A stretch of DNA of 32,748 nt, taken from the NCBI GenBank assembly GCA_937877605.1, contig CALFJA010000005.1, positions 1 through 32,748 of the forward strand, in the 5' to 3' direction. The position numbers and the translations under genes were made by a program. Source of the stretch: an uncultured Prevotellaceae bacterium. GTDB taxonomy: Bacteria > Bacteroidota > Bacteroidia > Bacteroidales > Bacteroidaceae. The notes under the pieces are model-generated. The model was given only the letters and a program-made list of their open reading frames with translations. It was not told the DNA's origin and did no database searches. Below, in pieces: positions 24,113 to 32,535 of the stretch; within the stretch, counting starts at the first letter, position 1; every line of letters starts with the position of its first letter.

Positions 24113-25885
24113 ATGAAAGATTTCTTTAAAAATGTACTGGCAACCATCGTGGGCCTGATTCTCTTCATGCTCATCTTCGTTGCCCTTGGACTGATGAGCC
24201 TGATGGGCATTGTTGCCTCGGGAAGCGCCAAACAGAATGTCAGCGACAACACCGTACTGGTGCTGAACCTCTCGGCAGTTGACGAGAAGAGCCAGCCGGA
24301 CATTATGTCGCTCCTGTCCAACCGCGGCCAGGGCAGCACCGGACTGAACGACATCGTCTCGGCACTGAAGAAGGCGAAGGACAACGACCGCATCAAGGGC
24401 GTGTACTTCGAAGCCAGCGGTATAGGCACAAGCTTTGCCTCGCTGCAGGAAATACGCAGGGCACTCGTCGACTTCCGCAAAAGCGGCAAGTGGGTAGTAG
24501 CCTACGGAGACACCTACACACAGAGCGACTACTACCTCGCCTCGGCAGCCAACACCGTCTACATGAACCCGCAGGGTATGCTCGACTGGCACGGACTTGC
24601 CGTACAGCCCATGTTCCTCAAGGATGCATTCGCAAAGATAGGCGTGAAGTATCAGGTGGTGAAAGTGGGCACCTTCAAGAGCGCCACCGAAGCCTACACC
24701 GAGGAAAAGATGAGCGATGCCAACCGAGAGCAGTACACCGTCTTCCTGAACGGCACATGGAACAACATCTGCAAGGATGTGGCCGCAAGCCGGAAGGTCA
24801 GCATCGACCAGCTGAACCTGTATGCCGACAGCCTGGTTGCCTTTGCACCGGCCGAGGACCAGGTCAAGAACAAACTCGTAGACAAGCTCATCTATGCCAA
24901 CGAAGTCAAGGGAGAAATCAAGAAACTCCTCAAACTCGACGAGGACGACGACATCAACCAGATTTCAGTGGAAGGCATGAAGAATGTGAAAGGCGAGAAG
25001 CGCCAGGGCGATGAGATTGCCGTCTATTACGCCTACGGCGGAATTGTCGACGAAGCCAGCGGCAGCCCTCTCTCGCAAGGCTCCCACAACATCGTCGGAA
25101 GCGAAATGGTGAAGGACCTGGAGCAACTCATGAACGACGACGATGTCAAGGCCGTGGTCATCCGTGTGAACTCACCCGGCGGCAGCGCCTACGCTTCCGA
25201 ACAGATATGGCACCAAATCGTACAACTGAAGGAAAAGAAACCCGTCGTGGTTTCCATGGGCGACTACGCCGCTTCGGGCGGTTACTACATCAGCTGCCCA
25301 GCCAGCTGGATCGTGGCTGAGTCGAACACCCTGACCGGAAGCATCGGCATCTTCGGACTCCTGCCCGACATGAGCGAACTTGCCACCAAGAAACTCGGCC
25401 TCCGCTTCGACGAGGTGAAGACCAACAGGAACAGCACTTTCGGCAGCAACATGGCCCGCCCGTGCAGCACTGAGGAAATAGGAATCCTCCAAGGCTATGT
25501 TAACCGCGGCTACCAGCTCTTCCGCAAGCGCGTGGCCGACGGACGCAAGCAACCCGTTGAGGAAATAGAGAAGATTGCACAGGGACGCGTATGGCTCGGA
25601 CAAGACGCCCTCAAGCTCAAGCTGGTGGACCAGCTGGGAGGAATCGACGAGGCCGTCAAGAAGGCAGCACAGCTTGCCAAGCTCGACAAATACCACACAA
25701 AGGAATATCCCGCAGAGCAAAGCTGGGACGAACTTTTCCTCAACACCACCAGCAACAGCAACTATCTCGACGGACAAATCCGCGCCATGCTCGGCGATTT
25801 CTACGAGCCCTTCTACCTCCTGAAGACCGCCGACAGCCAGAACTTCCTGCAGGCACGGCTGCCATTCTTCTTCAAAATGAGATAA
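24113..25885 (+). CDS. sppA: Signal peptide peptidase SppA, 67-kDa type
   Basis: 590 residues, the long two-domain S49 form. A single N-terminal membrane segment (LATIVGLILFMLIFVALG) anchors it to the inner membrane facing the periplasm, where SppA degrades cleaved signal peptides. The Ser/Lys dyad can be placed: Lys189 in VGTFKSATEAY (domain 1) and Ser388 in GDYAASGGYYI (domain 2), equivalent to Lys209 and Ser409 of the E. coli enzyme. Other blocks are AVVIRVNSPGGSAYASEQIW, SIGIFGLLPDM and GRVWLGQDAL. lpxK follows 28 bp downstream, and sppA-lpxK-thiL look like one operon. Confidence 0.96.
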   Translation: MKDFFKNVLATIVGLILFMLIFVALGLMSLMGIVASGSAKQNVSDNTVLVLNLSAVDEKSQPDIMSLLSNRGQGSTGLNDIVSALKKAKDNDRIKGVYFEASGIGTSFASLQEIRRALVDFRKSGKWVVAYGDTYTQSDYYLASAANTVYMNPQGMLDWHGLAVQPMFLKDAFAKIGVKYQVVKVGTFKSATEAYTEEKMSDANREQYTVFLNGTWNNICKDVAASRKVSIDQLNLYADSLVAFAPAEDQVKNKLVDKLIYANEVKGEIKKLLKLDEDDDINQISVEGMKNVKGEKRQGDEIAVYYAYGGIVDEASGSPLSQGSHNIVGSEMVKDLEQLMNDDDVKAVVIRVNSPGGSAYASEQIWHQIVQLKEKKPVVVSMGDYAASGGYYISCPASWIVAESNTLTGSIGIFGLLPDMSELATKKLGLRFDEVKTNRNSTFGSNMARPCSTEEIGILQGYVNRGYQLFRKRVADGRKQPVEEIEKIAQGRVWLGQDALKLKLVDQLGGIDEAVKKAAQLAKLDKYHTKEYPAEQSWDELFLNTTSNSNYLDGQIRAMLGDFYEPFYLLKTADSQNFLQARLPFFFKMR

Positions 25886-25913
25886 CAAGACCTGACATAC
25901 TGAACCGCACACC

Positions 25914-27098
25914 ATGCCAACGGCAAGACACCACACAGCCATCAATCCGCTGCTGCTGCCCTTCAGTGGGGTCTACGGACTCATCGTGAAGATACGCAAC
26001 TACCTGTTCGATGTAGGATTCTTCAAACAGGAAGCCTTCGACATACCCGTAATAGCCGTCGGAAACATCACCGTCGGCGGCACAGGAAAGACTCCCCATG
26101 TCGAAATTCTGGTCCGCCTGCTCAAGGAAAAGAACAAGGTGGCAGTGCTCTCTCGCGGATACAAACGGAAAAGCAAGGGGTATGTGCTGGCCGGAGAAGA
26201 TGCAACCATGCACGACATCGGCGACGAACCGCTCCAGATGAAGCGGAAATTCCCCGACATCTATGTGGCCGTCGACAAGAAACGGGTGGAAGGCATCCGA
26301 CGCCTGACCTCCGATGAGGAAACGAAAGATGTGGATGTCATCCTCCTGGACGACGCATACCAGCACCGTTATGTCAAACCCGGCATCAACATCCTGCTCA
26401 TCGACTACCACCGTTTGCTCATAAACGACACCCTCCTCCCGGCAGGAAGAATGCGCGAACCCAAAAACGCCACCCGCAGAGCCGACATGGTAATCATCAC
26501 GAAGTGCCCGAAAAACCTGAAACCGGTCGACTATAGGGTGCTCACCAAGTCGCTCAAGCTGCTGGCTTACCAGGAACTGTTCTTCACCACAGTGGACTAC
26601 GGACAACTCGTACCGCTCTTCGGCGACAAGGAAGCCAGACAGCCGCTCGACGAACTCGGCAAGGACGAAAACATCCTGCTGCTCACCGGCATTGCATCAC
26701 CGGCACTCCTGCAGGAAGAACTGGCCCGCCACGCCCACAGCATCGTGCCGCTTACCTTTGCCGACCACCACGCTTTCACAGCCAAGGACGCCGAAAAAAT
26801 TAACAGGACCTTCGAAGACATGCCGGCACCAAAGCGCATCGTCACCACCGAAAAGGACGCCACGCGGCTGGTACAATTGCAAACCCTAAGCGAAGGAGTG
26901 AGAAATAACCTCTTCGTGCTCCCCATCACTGTCAAGTTCATGCTCGAACAGGAGACGCATTTCAACAGTAAAATACTGAGTTATGTACACAAAAACTCAA
27001 GGAACAGCATCCTGGCGAAAGGGAAAGAGGACCACAAGCCCAAAGACAGCCACCATGCCGCAAACAAAACGCAGACCATCAGTTTCAAGAACAACTGA
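25914..27098 (+). CDS. lpxK: Tetraacyldisaccharide 4'-kinase (lipid A synthesis)
   Basis: 394 residues. LpxK phosphorylates the 4' position of the lipid A disaccharide at the inner membrane. The P-loop is VGNITVGGTGKTPHVE, with GGTGKT at about residues 55-60. An N-terminal amphipathic or hydrophobic segment (NPLLLPFSGVYGLIVKIRNY) and the block LLDDAYQHRYVKPGINILLID are typical, as are LLPAGRMREPKNATRRADMV and ITGIASP-like LLTGIASPALL. The protein is longer than most LpxK; the final ~40 residues (SILAKGKEDHKPKDSHHAAN..) are hydrophilic and low in complexity. It sits between sppA and thiL on one strand. Confidence 0.95.
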   Translation: MPTARHHTAINPLLLPFSGVYGLIVKIRNYLFDVGFFKQEAFDIPVIAVGNITVGGTGKTPHVEILVRLLKEKNKVAVLSRGYKRKSKGYVLAGEDATMHDIGDEPLQMKRKFPDIYVAVDKKRVEGIRRLTSDEETKDVDVILLDDAYQHRYVKPGINILLIDYHRLLINDTLLPAGRMREPKNATRRADMVIITKCPKNLKPVDYRVLTKSLKLLAYQELFFTTVDYGQLVPLFGDKEARQPLDELGKDENILLLTGIASPALLQEELARHAHSIVPLTFADHHAFTAKDAEKINRTFEDMPAPKRIVTTEKDATRLVQLQTLSEGVRNNLFVLPITVKFMLEQETHFNSKILSYVHKNSRNSILAKGKEDHKPKDSHHAANKTQTISFKNN

Positions 27099-27184
27099 CA
27101 GACAGGCGGATACGGCACACAACGAACTGACATTCCAACGACATACATCAACCAAATTCCTAACATTATTTCGATAACCGTCAA

Positions 27185-28261
27185 ATGACCGACATATCCA
27201 AACTGGGCGAGTTCGGGCTCATCAAGCACCTCACGAAAAACCTGCAGCCCACAAACCCGACCACCCTGCACGGCATCGGCGACGACTGCGCCGTGCTCCA
27301 CTACCCCGACAGCCATGTGCTCGTCACCTCCGACATGCTCATGCAGGGCGTGCATTTCGACCTGGTGTATACCGACATGTACCATCTCGGCTACAAGTCG
27401 GCCATGGTCAACCTCAGCGACCTCTTCGCCATGAACGGCACTCCCCAGCAGCTGATTGTCAGCGTGGCCATCGACAAGCGCTTCAGCGTGGAAGACCTGG
27501 AGCAGTTCTACGCCGGACTGCGTGCCGCCTGCGGGAAATGGCAGGTAGACATCGTGGGAGGCGACACCACGACATCGCTCACCGGCATGGCCATCAGCAT
27601 CACCTGCATCGGGAAAGCCTCCGACGGCGACACCGTTTACCGTAACGGTGCGAAGGACACCGACCTCATCTGTGTCAGCGGTGACCTCGGGGCAGCCTAC
27701 ATGGGCCTGCAACTGCTGGAACGGGAGAAGGCCGTCTACTACCAGATGCTGAAGGAACACCAGCAGAAATACCCCGACAAGGAGCACCGTCCGGCGTTTC
27801 CCGAGTTCGAACCCGACTTTGCCGGCAAGGAGTATCTTCTCCAGCGGCAGCTCCAGCCGGAGGCACGCGGCGATGTGCTGCGGCTGCTCCGCGATGCGAA
27901 CATACGCCCCACGGCCATGATAGACATCAGCGACGGACTCTCCAGCGAGCTGCTTCACATCTGCGAACAGAGCAAATGCGGCTGCCGTGTCTACGAAAAG
28001 AACATCCCCATCGACTATCAGACGGCCATACAGGCGGAGGAATTCAACATGAATGTCACCACCTGCGCCCTCAACGGCGGCGAAGACTACGAACTGCTGT
28101 TCACCGTTCCCATCGGCGACTATGAGAAGATAGAGGCCCTGGAAGGCGTGCATGTCATCGGACACATCACCAGACAGGAACTCGGCAGCATGCTCATCGG
28201 CCGCGACGGCAAGGAATTCCCCATCACGGCGCAGGGATGGAACCCCTTGAAGCAAGCATAG
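27185..28261 (+). CDS. thiL: Thiamine-monophosphate kinase
   Basis: 358 residues. ThiL phosphorylates thiamine monophosphate to thiamine pyrophosphate with ATP. Family motifs: GIGDDCAV, LVTSDMLMQGVHFDL, GYKSAMVNLSDLFAMNG, VGGDTTTS, CVSGDLGAAYMGLQLL, and the second ATP/Mg segment AMIDISDGLSSEL, then CALNGGEDYELLF. A ~40-residue insert between the two halves (YYQMLKEHQQKYPDKEHRPA..) is longer than in E. coli ThiL. An 86-bp gap after lpxK shows no clear promoter, so it is probably read with sppA-lpxK. Confidence 0.96.
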   Translation: MTDISKLGEFGLIKHLTKNLQPTNPTTLHGIGDDCAVLHYPDSHVLVTSDMLMQGVHFDLVYTDMYHLGYKSAMVNLSDLFAMNGTPQQLIVSVAIDKRFSVEDLEQFYAGLRAACGKWQVDIVGGDTTTSLTGMAISITCIGKASDGDTVYRNGAKDTDLICVSGDLGAAYMGLQLLEREKAVYYQMLKEHQQKYPDKEHRPAFPEFEPDFAGKEYLLQRQLQPEARGDVLRLLRDANIRPTAMIDISDGLSSELLHICEQSKCGCRVYEKNIPIDYQTAIQAEEFNMNVTTCALNGGEDYELLFTVPIGDYEKIEALEGVHVIGHITRQELGSMLIGRDGKEFPITAQGWNPLKQA

Positions 28262-28268
28262 GCGAGGG

Positions 28269-28292
28269 CAAAACGGAGCCTCGTTTTGTTAA
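28269..28292 (+). terminator. Weak hairpin after thiL
   Basis: A 7-bp stem CAAAACG / CGTTTTG with a 6-nt loop and TTAAAA following, 8 bp after the thiL stop. Confidence 0.4.
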
Positions 28293-28351
28293 AATTCGTT
28301 AACTCCGGTAAAATCTTTCGGCTTTGCCTTTACGGAACAAACAAAAAGAAT

Positions 28352-28359
28352 TACCTTTG
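28352..28359 (+). promoter_or_regulatory. tRNA-Phe promoter (-7)
   Basis: TACCTTTG, exact consensus, 30 bp before the tRNA. A TTTA 19 bp upstream may serve as the -33. Confidence 0.5.
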
Positions 28360-28389
28360 CCACACAAAAGAAAGGATTGCATTTTTATT

Positions 28390-28462
28390 GGTGCCTTAGC
28401 TCAGTTGGTAGAGCATCGGACTGAAAATCCGTGTGTCCCCGGTTCGATTCCTGGAGGTACCA
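28390..28462 (+). tRNA. tRNA-Phe(GAA)
   Basis: 73 nt. Acceptor GGTGCCT pairs with AGGTACC (one G-U), discriminator A, CCA not fully encoded. D-arm GCTC/GAGC, anticodon loop CTGAAAA with anticodon GAA, T-loop TTCGATT. Two stem positions look mismatched: U27-U43 at the foot of the anticodon stem and C51-U63 in the T-stem (CCCGG against CCTGG). A terminator follows at 28479. Confidence 0.95.
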
Positions 28463-28478
28463 CTCCTCCTTTCATTAG

Positions 28479-28508
28479 GACGGTTCTCGCAAGAGGCCGT
28501 CTTTTTTT
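28479..28508 (+). terminator. Terminator after tRNA-Phe
   Basis: Stem GACGG..CTC / GAG..CCGTC with a GCAA tetraloop and unpaired TT opposite G, followed by seven Ts. Confidence 0.85.
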
Positions 28509-28542
28509 GTGCTGTTGTGTGACAGTCTTGATTTTTTTGCAC

Positions 28543-28550
28543 TATCTTTG
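28543..28550 (+). promoter_or_regulatory. Promoter-like box before the small ORF
   Basis: TATCTTTG, exact -7 consensus, about 78 bp before the ATG at 28629. No clear -33. Confidence 0.4.
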
Positions 28551-28628
28551 CAATACGATTCACAGGGAGGCCGGAACGGAATAAGCCCATCTCCCCGGAC
28601 CATCAGCAAACAAAGACATTCAACAATC

Positions 28629-28757
28629 ATGGTAAAGCAAACAGACTTGGAAACGAAAGAGTTGTTTATCGACACTTTGAAGAAACTTGGATGCCCTTTC
28701 GAACTGACGGAATGGGGCAACATCACATTCGTGTCGCCAAAGAACTGCCGGAAATAG
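28629..28757 (+). CDS. Tiny 42-residue protein, possibly a truncated gene
   Basis: The ATG at 28629 opens MVKQTDLETKELFIDTLKKL, then GCPFELTEWGNITFVSPKNC, stopping at 28757. The helix-then-strand start (helix ending ..LKKLGC, then a strand ..NITF) resembles the N-terminus of larger Bacteroidetes proteins of unknown function, so this may be the leading piece of a decayed gene. The neighbouring frame stays open to 28888 (65 codons from 28691), but its protein does not look like a convincing continuation. A consensus promoter box lies upstream. No function assigned. Confidence 0.4.
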   Translation: MVKQTDLETKELFIDTLKKLGCPFELTEWGNITFVSPKNCRK

Positions 28758-28901
28758 AAGAACACCTGAAATACCAATTGGATTCATTTACCAAGACCAG
28801 GCACTTTGGCAGGACACAAATGAACCAGAGATACAATTCCGAAACGGACAATAATCCGAAGCCGTACAAGGGAGAACTGGCAAGCTAACTGCCGTTTTTC
28901 G

Positions 28902-28909
28902 TACCTTTG
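28902..28909 (+). promoter_or_regulatory. ogt promoter (-7)
   Basis: TACCTTTG, exact consensus, 36 bp before the ATG at 28946. Confidence 0.5.
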
Positions 28910-28945
28910 TCCTCCCCCACCTGACGGGCATTACCAACTTAAGTC

Positions 28946-29548
28946 ATGACAGGAAACCACACCGACATCTATCACGACACCTACGGCAGTCCGCTGGGCA
29001 CCCTCCTACTGGCCAGCGACGGAAAGCACCTGACCGGCCTGCGGTTCGGAACGGACACACAGGAGCATGACTCCCTGGAAGTGTTCCGCCAGACACGGCA
29101 GTGGCTCGATGCCTACTTCGCCGGCCAGCAGCCCGACTTCACCCCTCCCCTGCTCCTCTCCGGTTCGCTGTTTGCCCAGTCGGTATACCGGCGGCTCCTG
29201 ACAGTTCCTTACGGCGAGACTGCCACCTATGGGCAGTTGGCACGGCTCCTGGCCGACGAGCGGCAGCAACGACGGGTGTCGGCACAGGCCGTCGGGGGAG
29301 CACTGAAACGGAATCCCATCGCCATCATCGTGCCGTGCCACCGCATTGTGGGTGCCGACGGAGCGCTCACCGGCTATGCCTACGGGCTGGAACACAAGGC
29401 TGCACTGATACGGCTGGAACGCAGCCATGTCCGGCGACAGGTGCGCAAGGACGGCCTCTCCGACCTGGACGACATCATCCACCTGGCGTCGGGTGCCGAG
29501 CGGCTGGCCTATCAGTGGATGGCCGAGACCGCCATTGCAACCAACTGA
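28946..29548 (+). CDS. ogt: Methylated-DNA--protein-cysteine S-methyltransferase
   Basis: 200 residues. The enzyme removes the methyl group from O6-methylguanine onto its own cysteine. The active-site motif IIVPCHRIVGADGALTGYAY is present (PCHR), with the DNA-binding helix block TVPYGETATYGQLARLL and the Asn/Arg-containing VGGALKRNPIA ahead of it. The N-terminal ~65 residues form the usual partner domain (YGSPLGTLLLASDGKHLTGL). After the normal end (ALIRLER) there are ~40 further residues (LSDLDDIIHLASGAERLAYQ) not seen in the E. coli enzyme. Array D begins 15 bp after the stop. Confidence 0.95.
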   Translation: MTGNHTDIYHDTYGSPLGTLLLASDGKHLTGLRFGTDTQEHDSLEVFRQTRQWLDAYFAGQQPDFTPPLLLSGSLFAQSVYRRLLTVPYGETATYGQLARLLADERQQRRVSAQAVGGALKRNPIAIIVPCHRIVGADGALTGYAYGLEHKAALIRLERSHVRRQVRKDGLSDLDDIIHLASGAERLAYQWMAETAIATN

Positions 29549-29562
29549 TTTCCAACACTTTG

Positions 29563-29650
29563 CATTTGAGGCTCAAACGCACTCCGTTTGGGGCTCAAAC
29601 GCATCACGACTGGGCCCCAAACGGAATGCGTTTGGGGCCCAGTTGGAAAA
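29563..29650. repeat. Array D: four 17-bp palindromes with 5-bp spacers (22-bp period)
   Basis: Cores: CATTTGAGGCTCAAACG (29563), CGTTTGGGGCTCAAACG (29585), CGACTGGGCCCCAAACG (29607), CGTTTGGGGCCCAGTTG (29629). Spacers: cactc, catca, gaatg, gaaaa. First core, unit number and the closing TTG-gaaaa are the same as in array A at 11409-11496. It fills the space between the convergent ogt and ABC-exporter genes. Confidence 0.9.
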
Positions 29651-29671
29651 CGAGTGTAAGACGGGTGGTTT

Positions 29672-31525
29672 TCAAGTGGCCGAATCATTCAGGTTCTCCG
29701 CAATCTTGTCCACATTCATGCTGCGGGCACTGGCATCGAAAATCTCCTTGTAGACGCCTCCCTGTCGGTAGACCTCGGCCGGTGTCCCGTGCTGCACCAC
29801 ACGCCCTTTCTCCAGCACATAGATGCAGTCGGCGTCGACAATCTGGCCGATGTTGTGCGAAATGATAATCACCGTGCGTCCCTGCTTGATTGAATCGATG
29901 ATCTGCTTGATCTGCTCCGTGGCTATGGCGTCGAGGCTTGCCGTGGGTTCGTCGAGGAAGATGATGGGAGGATTCTTGATGAACATACGCGCTATGGCTA
30001 TGCGCTGCTGCTGTCCGCCGCTGAGTTGCAGGGCATTGGTCTGGAATCCGTCGGGCAACTGCATGATTTGCTCGTAGATGTAGGCCTGCCTTGCCGCCTC
30101 CACCACCGCCTCGTGCGATGCCTCCGGACACCCGTAGCGGATGTTCTCCTCTATCGAGCCATCGAAGATATGGTTCTTTTGCAGCACCAGTCCAATGTTG
30201 TCGCGCAGGAAGTGCGTGTTCCACTCGCTGAGTTCCACGCCGTCGAGGCGTATGGAACCGCTGCCCGGTGGATAGAACTTGTCGAGCAGGCTCACGATGG
30301 TGGTCTTGCCGGCCCCGCTCAGTCCCACCAGTGCGGTAATCTTTCCGGGTTCGATGTCAAGCGTCACGCCGTGCAGGGCCTTGGTGCCGTTGCCGTAGGT
30401 GAAGTCCACATCGCGCAGTTGGAAGTACCCCTCCACCTTCTCCGGAATGTAGCTGCCCTGCTGCTCCACCTCGTCGTCGGCGTGGAGGATGGAAAAGAAG
30501 CCGTCGGCGTAGATGAGTGCGTCGTTCATATCGTCATAGATGCGGTGCAACTGCCGGATGGGGGCACTCACATTGGCAAAGAGCATGACATGGTACATAA
30601 TCTTTCCGATGGTCATGCCCGGGTAGTCGATGAGCACCAGGTAGGCCGTCAGGATGATGATGAGCACCGTGCCAATCTGCTCCAGGAAACTTTTTAGCCC
30701 GTTGAACATGTATCCCTGGCGGCGGATATTCAGCTGCAGGTCGGTCATGTTGCGCTGGAGCCCCTCCTGCCGGGTGGCCTCGATGGGCTCGCGGTTGAAC
30801 GATTTTATCACCGATATGCTCTCCAGGATGTTCAGGATGCCCTGGCTGACCGACTGGTGGCCGGCAAAGATGTTGTGGCGGCCGCCCTTCATCCGCCCGG
30901 CCTGGATGTAGGTGATGTAGAAGTAGACGGGAACCACACACAGGGCAACCAGTCCCACATAGACATTGGCAATGAACATGAGTACGAGTGCCAGCACGGC
31001 GCTGGTGAACAGCGGGAGAATCTCAATGAAGATGTTGTTCACCGTGTTGCTCAGGCTCATCACTCCGCGGTCGATACGCGACTGGAGCTTGCCTATCTCG
31101 TTACCTTCGGAGTTGAAGAACGCCAGCCGGAACGAGAGAATCTTGTCCACCACGGCGAGCGAAAGGTCGCGGCTGACCAGGATGCGCATGCGTTCGCCGA
31201 AGTAGCGCTGGAAGAATGTCACCACGGCACCCAGCAGTTCCTTGCCCAGCAGCACCAGCGAGATGGTCATCAGGATGCGCCCGGCCGCCGACCACGAAAA
31301 GTCGGCACGCTGCACCAAGGCATTGATGGCATCGACGGCCTTGTCCAGCACTACGGCATTGACCTGCGCCAGCAAGGAACCAATCAGCGTGAGCACCAGC
31401 GTGACGCCCACCAGCCAACGGTAGGGAGCCACAAAGGGGAAGATATTCTTCAGCATGCAGATGATGTTCATGCGCCCTGAAGGAGCATTCGCCTTGTCCT
31501 TGTTCATATTTTCATTGTTTTTCAT
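29672..31525 (-). CDS. ABC transporter, fused permease and ATPase (exporter type)
   Basis: 617 residues. Residues ~30-330 form six membrane helices of the type-1 exporter fold (YRWLVGVTLVLTLIGSLLAQ onward). Residues ~360-600 form the nucleotide-binding domain: Walker A LVGLSGAGKTTIVS, Q-loop NIGLVLQKNHIFDGS, signature LQLSGGQQQRIAIARM, Walker B PPIIFLDEPTASLD and H-loop VIIISHN. All catalytic residues are intact. It works as a homo- or heterodimer; no partner half is adjacent, so a homodimer is likely. The cargo cannot be read. A later start at MNIICMLKNIFPF is possible. A weak minus-strand promoter (TACTTTTC, 31561-31554) lies just upstream. Confidence 0.93.
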   Translation of the reverse strand: MKNNENMNKDKANAPSGRMNIICMLKNIFPFVAPYRWLVGVTLVLTLIGSLLAQVNAVVLDKAVDAINALVQRADFSWSAAGRILMTISLVLLGKELLGAVVTFFQRYFGERMRILVSRDLSLAVVDKILSFRLAFFNSEGNEIGKLQSRIDRGVMSLSNTVNNIFIEILPLFTSAVLALVLMFIANVYVGLVALCVVPVYFYITYIQAGRMKGGRHNIFAGHQSVSQGILNILESISVIKSFNREPIEATRQEGLQRNMTDLQLNIRRQGYMFNGLKSFLEQIGTVLIIILTAYLVLIDYPGMTIGKIMYHVMLFANVSAPIRQLHRIYDDMNDALIYADGFFSILHADDEVEQQGSYIPEKVEGYFQLRDVDFTYGNGTKALHGVTLDIEPGKITALVGLSGAGKTTIVSLLDKFYPPGSGSIRLDGVELSEWNTHFLRDNIGLVLQKNHIFDGSIEENIRYGCPEASHEAVVEAARQAYIYEQIMQLPDGFQTNALQLSGGQQQRIAIARMFIKNPPIIFLDEPTASLDAIATEQIKQIIDSIKQGRTVIIISHNIGQIVDADCIYVLEKGRVVQHGTPAEVYRQGGVYKEIFDASARSMNVDKIAENLNDSAT

Positions 31526-31602
31526 CGTTGGGTCCTGATTTTTTTCGCTTTGAGAAAAGTATATTTAGGTGCTAATGATTGAAATAACAGATGTGCTGCA
31601 GG

Positions 31603-32295
31603 TCAGAATTCCAGGCGGAAGCCCTTCTCCTTCATCTGGTTGTAGCGCTCGGGATTGAAACTGTAGAGGAAAGCCTTTTTCCTGTTCCTCAGCGCAAGCG
31701 TCTCCTCCAGTTGGTTCAAGATGCCCAGCTTCAACATCTTGTTGCTGAAGTTGCGGCGGTCGAACTCCACGCTCAGAATGGCCTCGTAGAGGCGCTGGAG
31801 CTGTGTCATGGTGAATTTCTCTGGCAGGAGTTCGAAGCCTATTGGCTCAAAGTGGATCTGACGGCGCAATTCGGCTGCGGCCCTGCGCAGGATCAAGTCG
31901 TGGTCGAAGGCCAGTGCCGGCACATCGTCCAAGGGAAACCACTGTGCCTTGGCGGCATCGTCGCCGGCCTTCACCTCGCTCAGCCGCACCAAAGCGTAGT
32001 AGGCAATGGTGATGACCCGCTCGCGGGGGTCGCGGTCAGGGGCGGAAAAGGTATGGAACTGCCGGATGTAGGCCGTCTCCAGCCCAGTTTCCTCGCGTAG
32101 TTCACGCAACGCTCCCTCATTGGCCGGCTCGTCCATGTTGATGAATCCGCCGGGAAACGCCCAGCAACCTTTATAAGGTTCTATGCCACGCTCAATCAAG
32201 AGCACGCTCAGGCGCGACCCGTCGAAACCGAAAATCACACAGTCGGTAGTGACGCTCGGGTGGGGATACTTATAGCAATACTTAAGTTCTTCCAT
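31603..32295 (-). CDS. Nudix-domain protein with winged helix, NrtR-like regulator
   Basis: 230 residues. The N-terminal Nudix fold has the box GGFINMDEPANEGALRELRE followed by ETGL, with the catalytic REL.EE pattern kept. The C-terminal ~85 residues (FTMTQLQRLYEAILSVEFDR then RNFSNKMLKLGIL) match the winged-helix half of NrtR-type regulators. In known cases these bind ADP-ribose and control NAD, sugar or transporter genes. Because the Nudix residues look intact it may also hydrolyse a nucleotide sugar. A near-perfect 15-bp dyad between its promoter and ATG suggests it represses itself. The ABC exporter downstream (78 bp away) could be a second target. Confidence 0.85.
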   Translation of the reverse strand: MEELKYCYKYPHPSVTTDCVIFGFDGSRLSVLLIERGIEPYKGCWAFPGGFINMDEPANEGALRELREETGLETAYIRQFHTFSAPDRDPRERVITIAYYALVRLSEVKAGDDAAKAQWFPLDDVPALAFDHDLILRRAAAELRRQIHFEPIGFELLPEKFTMTQLQRLYEAILSVEFDRRNFSNKMLKLGILNQLEETLALRNRKKAFLYSFNPERYNQMKEKGFRLEF

Positions 32296-32304
32296 ACATT
32301 CTCC

Positions 32305-32329
32305 GTGTGAATTTCACACATCAAAGATA
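32305..32329 (-). promoter_or_regulatory. Nudix gene promoter and operator-like dyad
   Basis: The minus strand has TATCTTTG (32329-32322), then immediately a dyad with arms GTGTGAA/TTCACAC around one central base (32305-32319) covering the expected transcription start. This is a classic repressor position. Confidence 0.65.
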
Positions 32330-32493
32330 CGCACATTTTTCATATCTCCAACTTTTATTGCGTCTTTTTTACACAGGAATTTGAAATTTCTGCCAAATCA
32401 CCTTGGTTACACGCCCGCACATATAAATAAGATTAAGGTATAAGGCTCTCTGAGTGAAGAAAGAACGGAAAAACACTGCCCGGCAATAGCAAC

Positions 32494-32535
32494 AAACGAA
32501 AGAACTGGTTGATGGCACAATCAGTTCTTTCGTTT
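32494..32535. terminator. Long perfect hairpin
   Basis: 14-bp arms AAACGAAAGAACTG and CAGTTCTTTCGTTT with a 14-nt loop. It has no good T-run on either side, so it could be a bidirectional terminator or a structured RNA element. It lies immediately next to the copy of the tRNA-Ser 3' end. Confidence 0.55.

Noticed and set aside
26981..28255. 424-codon minus-strand frame opposite thiL
   Set aside because: Antisense to an intact thiL with every family motif; no promoter and no recognisable domain.
28691..28888. 65-codon frame overlapping the tiny ORF
   Set aside because: Considered as the frameshifted remainder of the 42-residue protein, but the joined product matches no pattern I can support.
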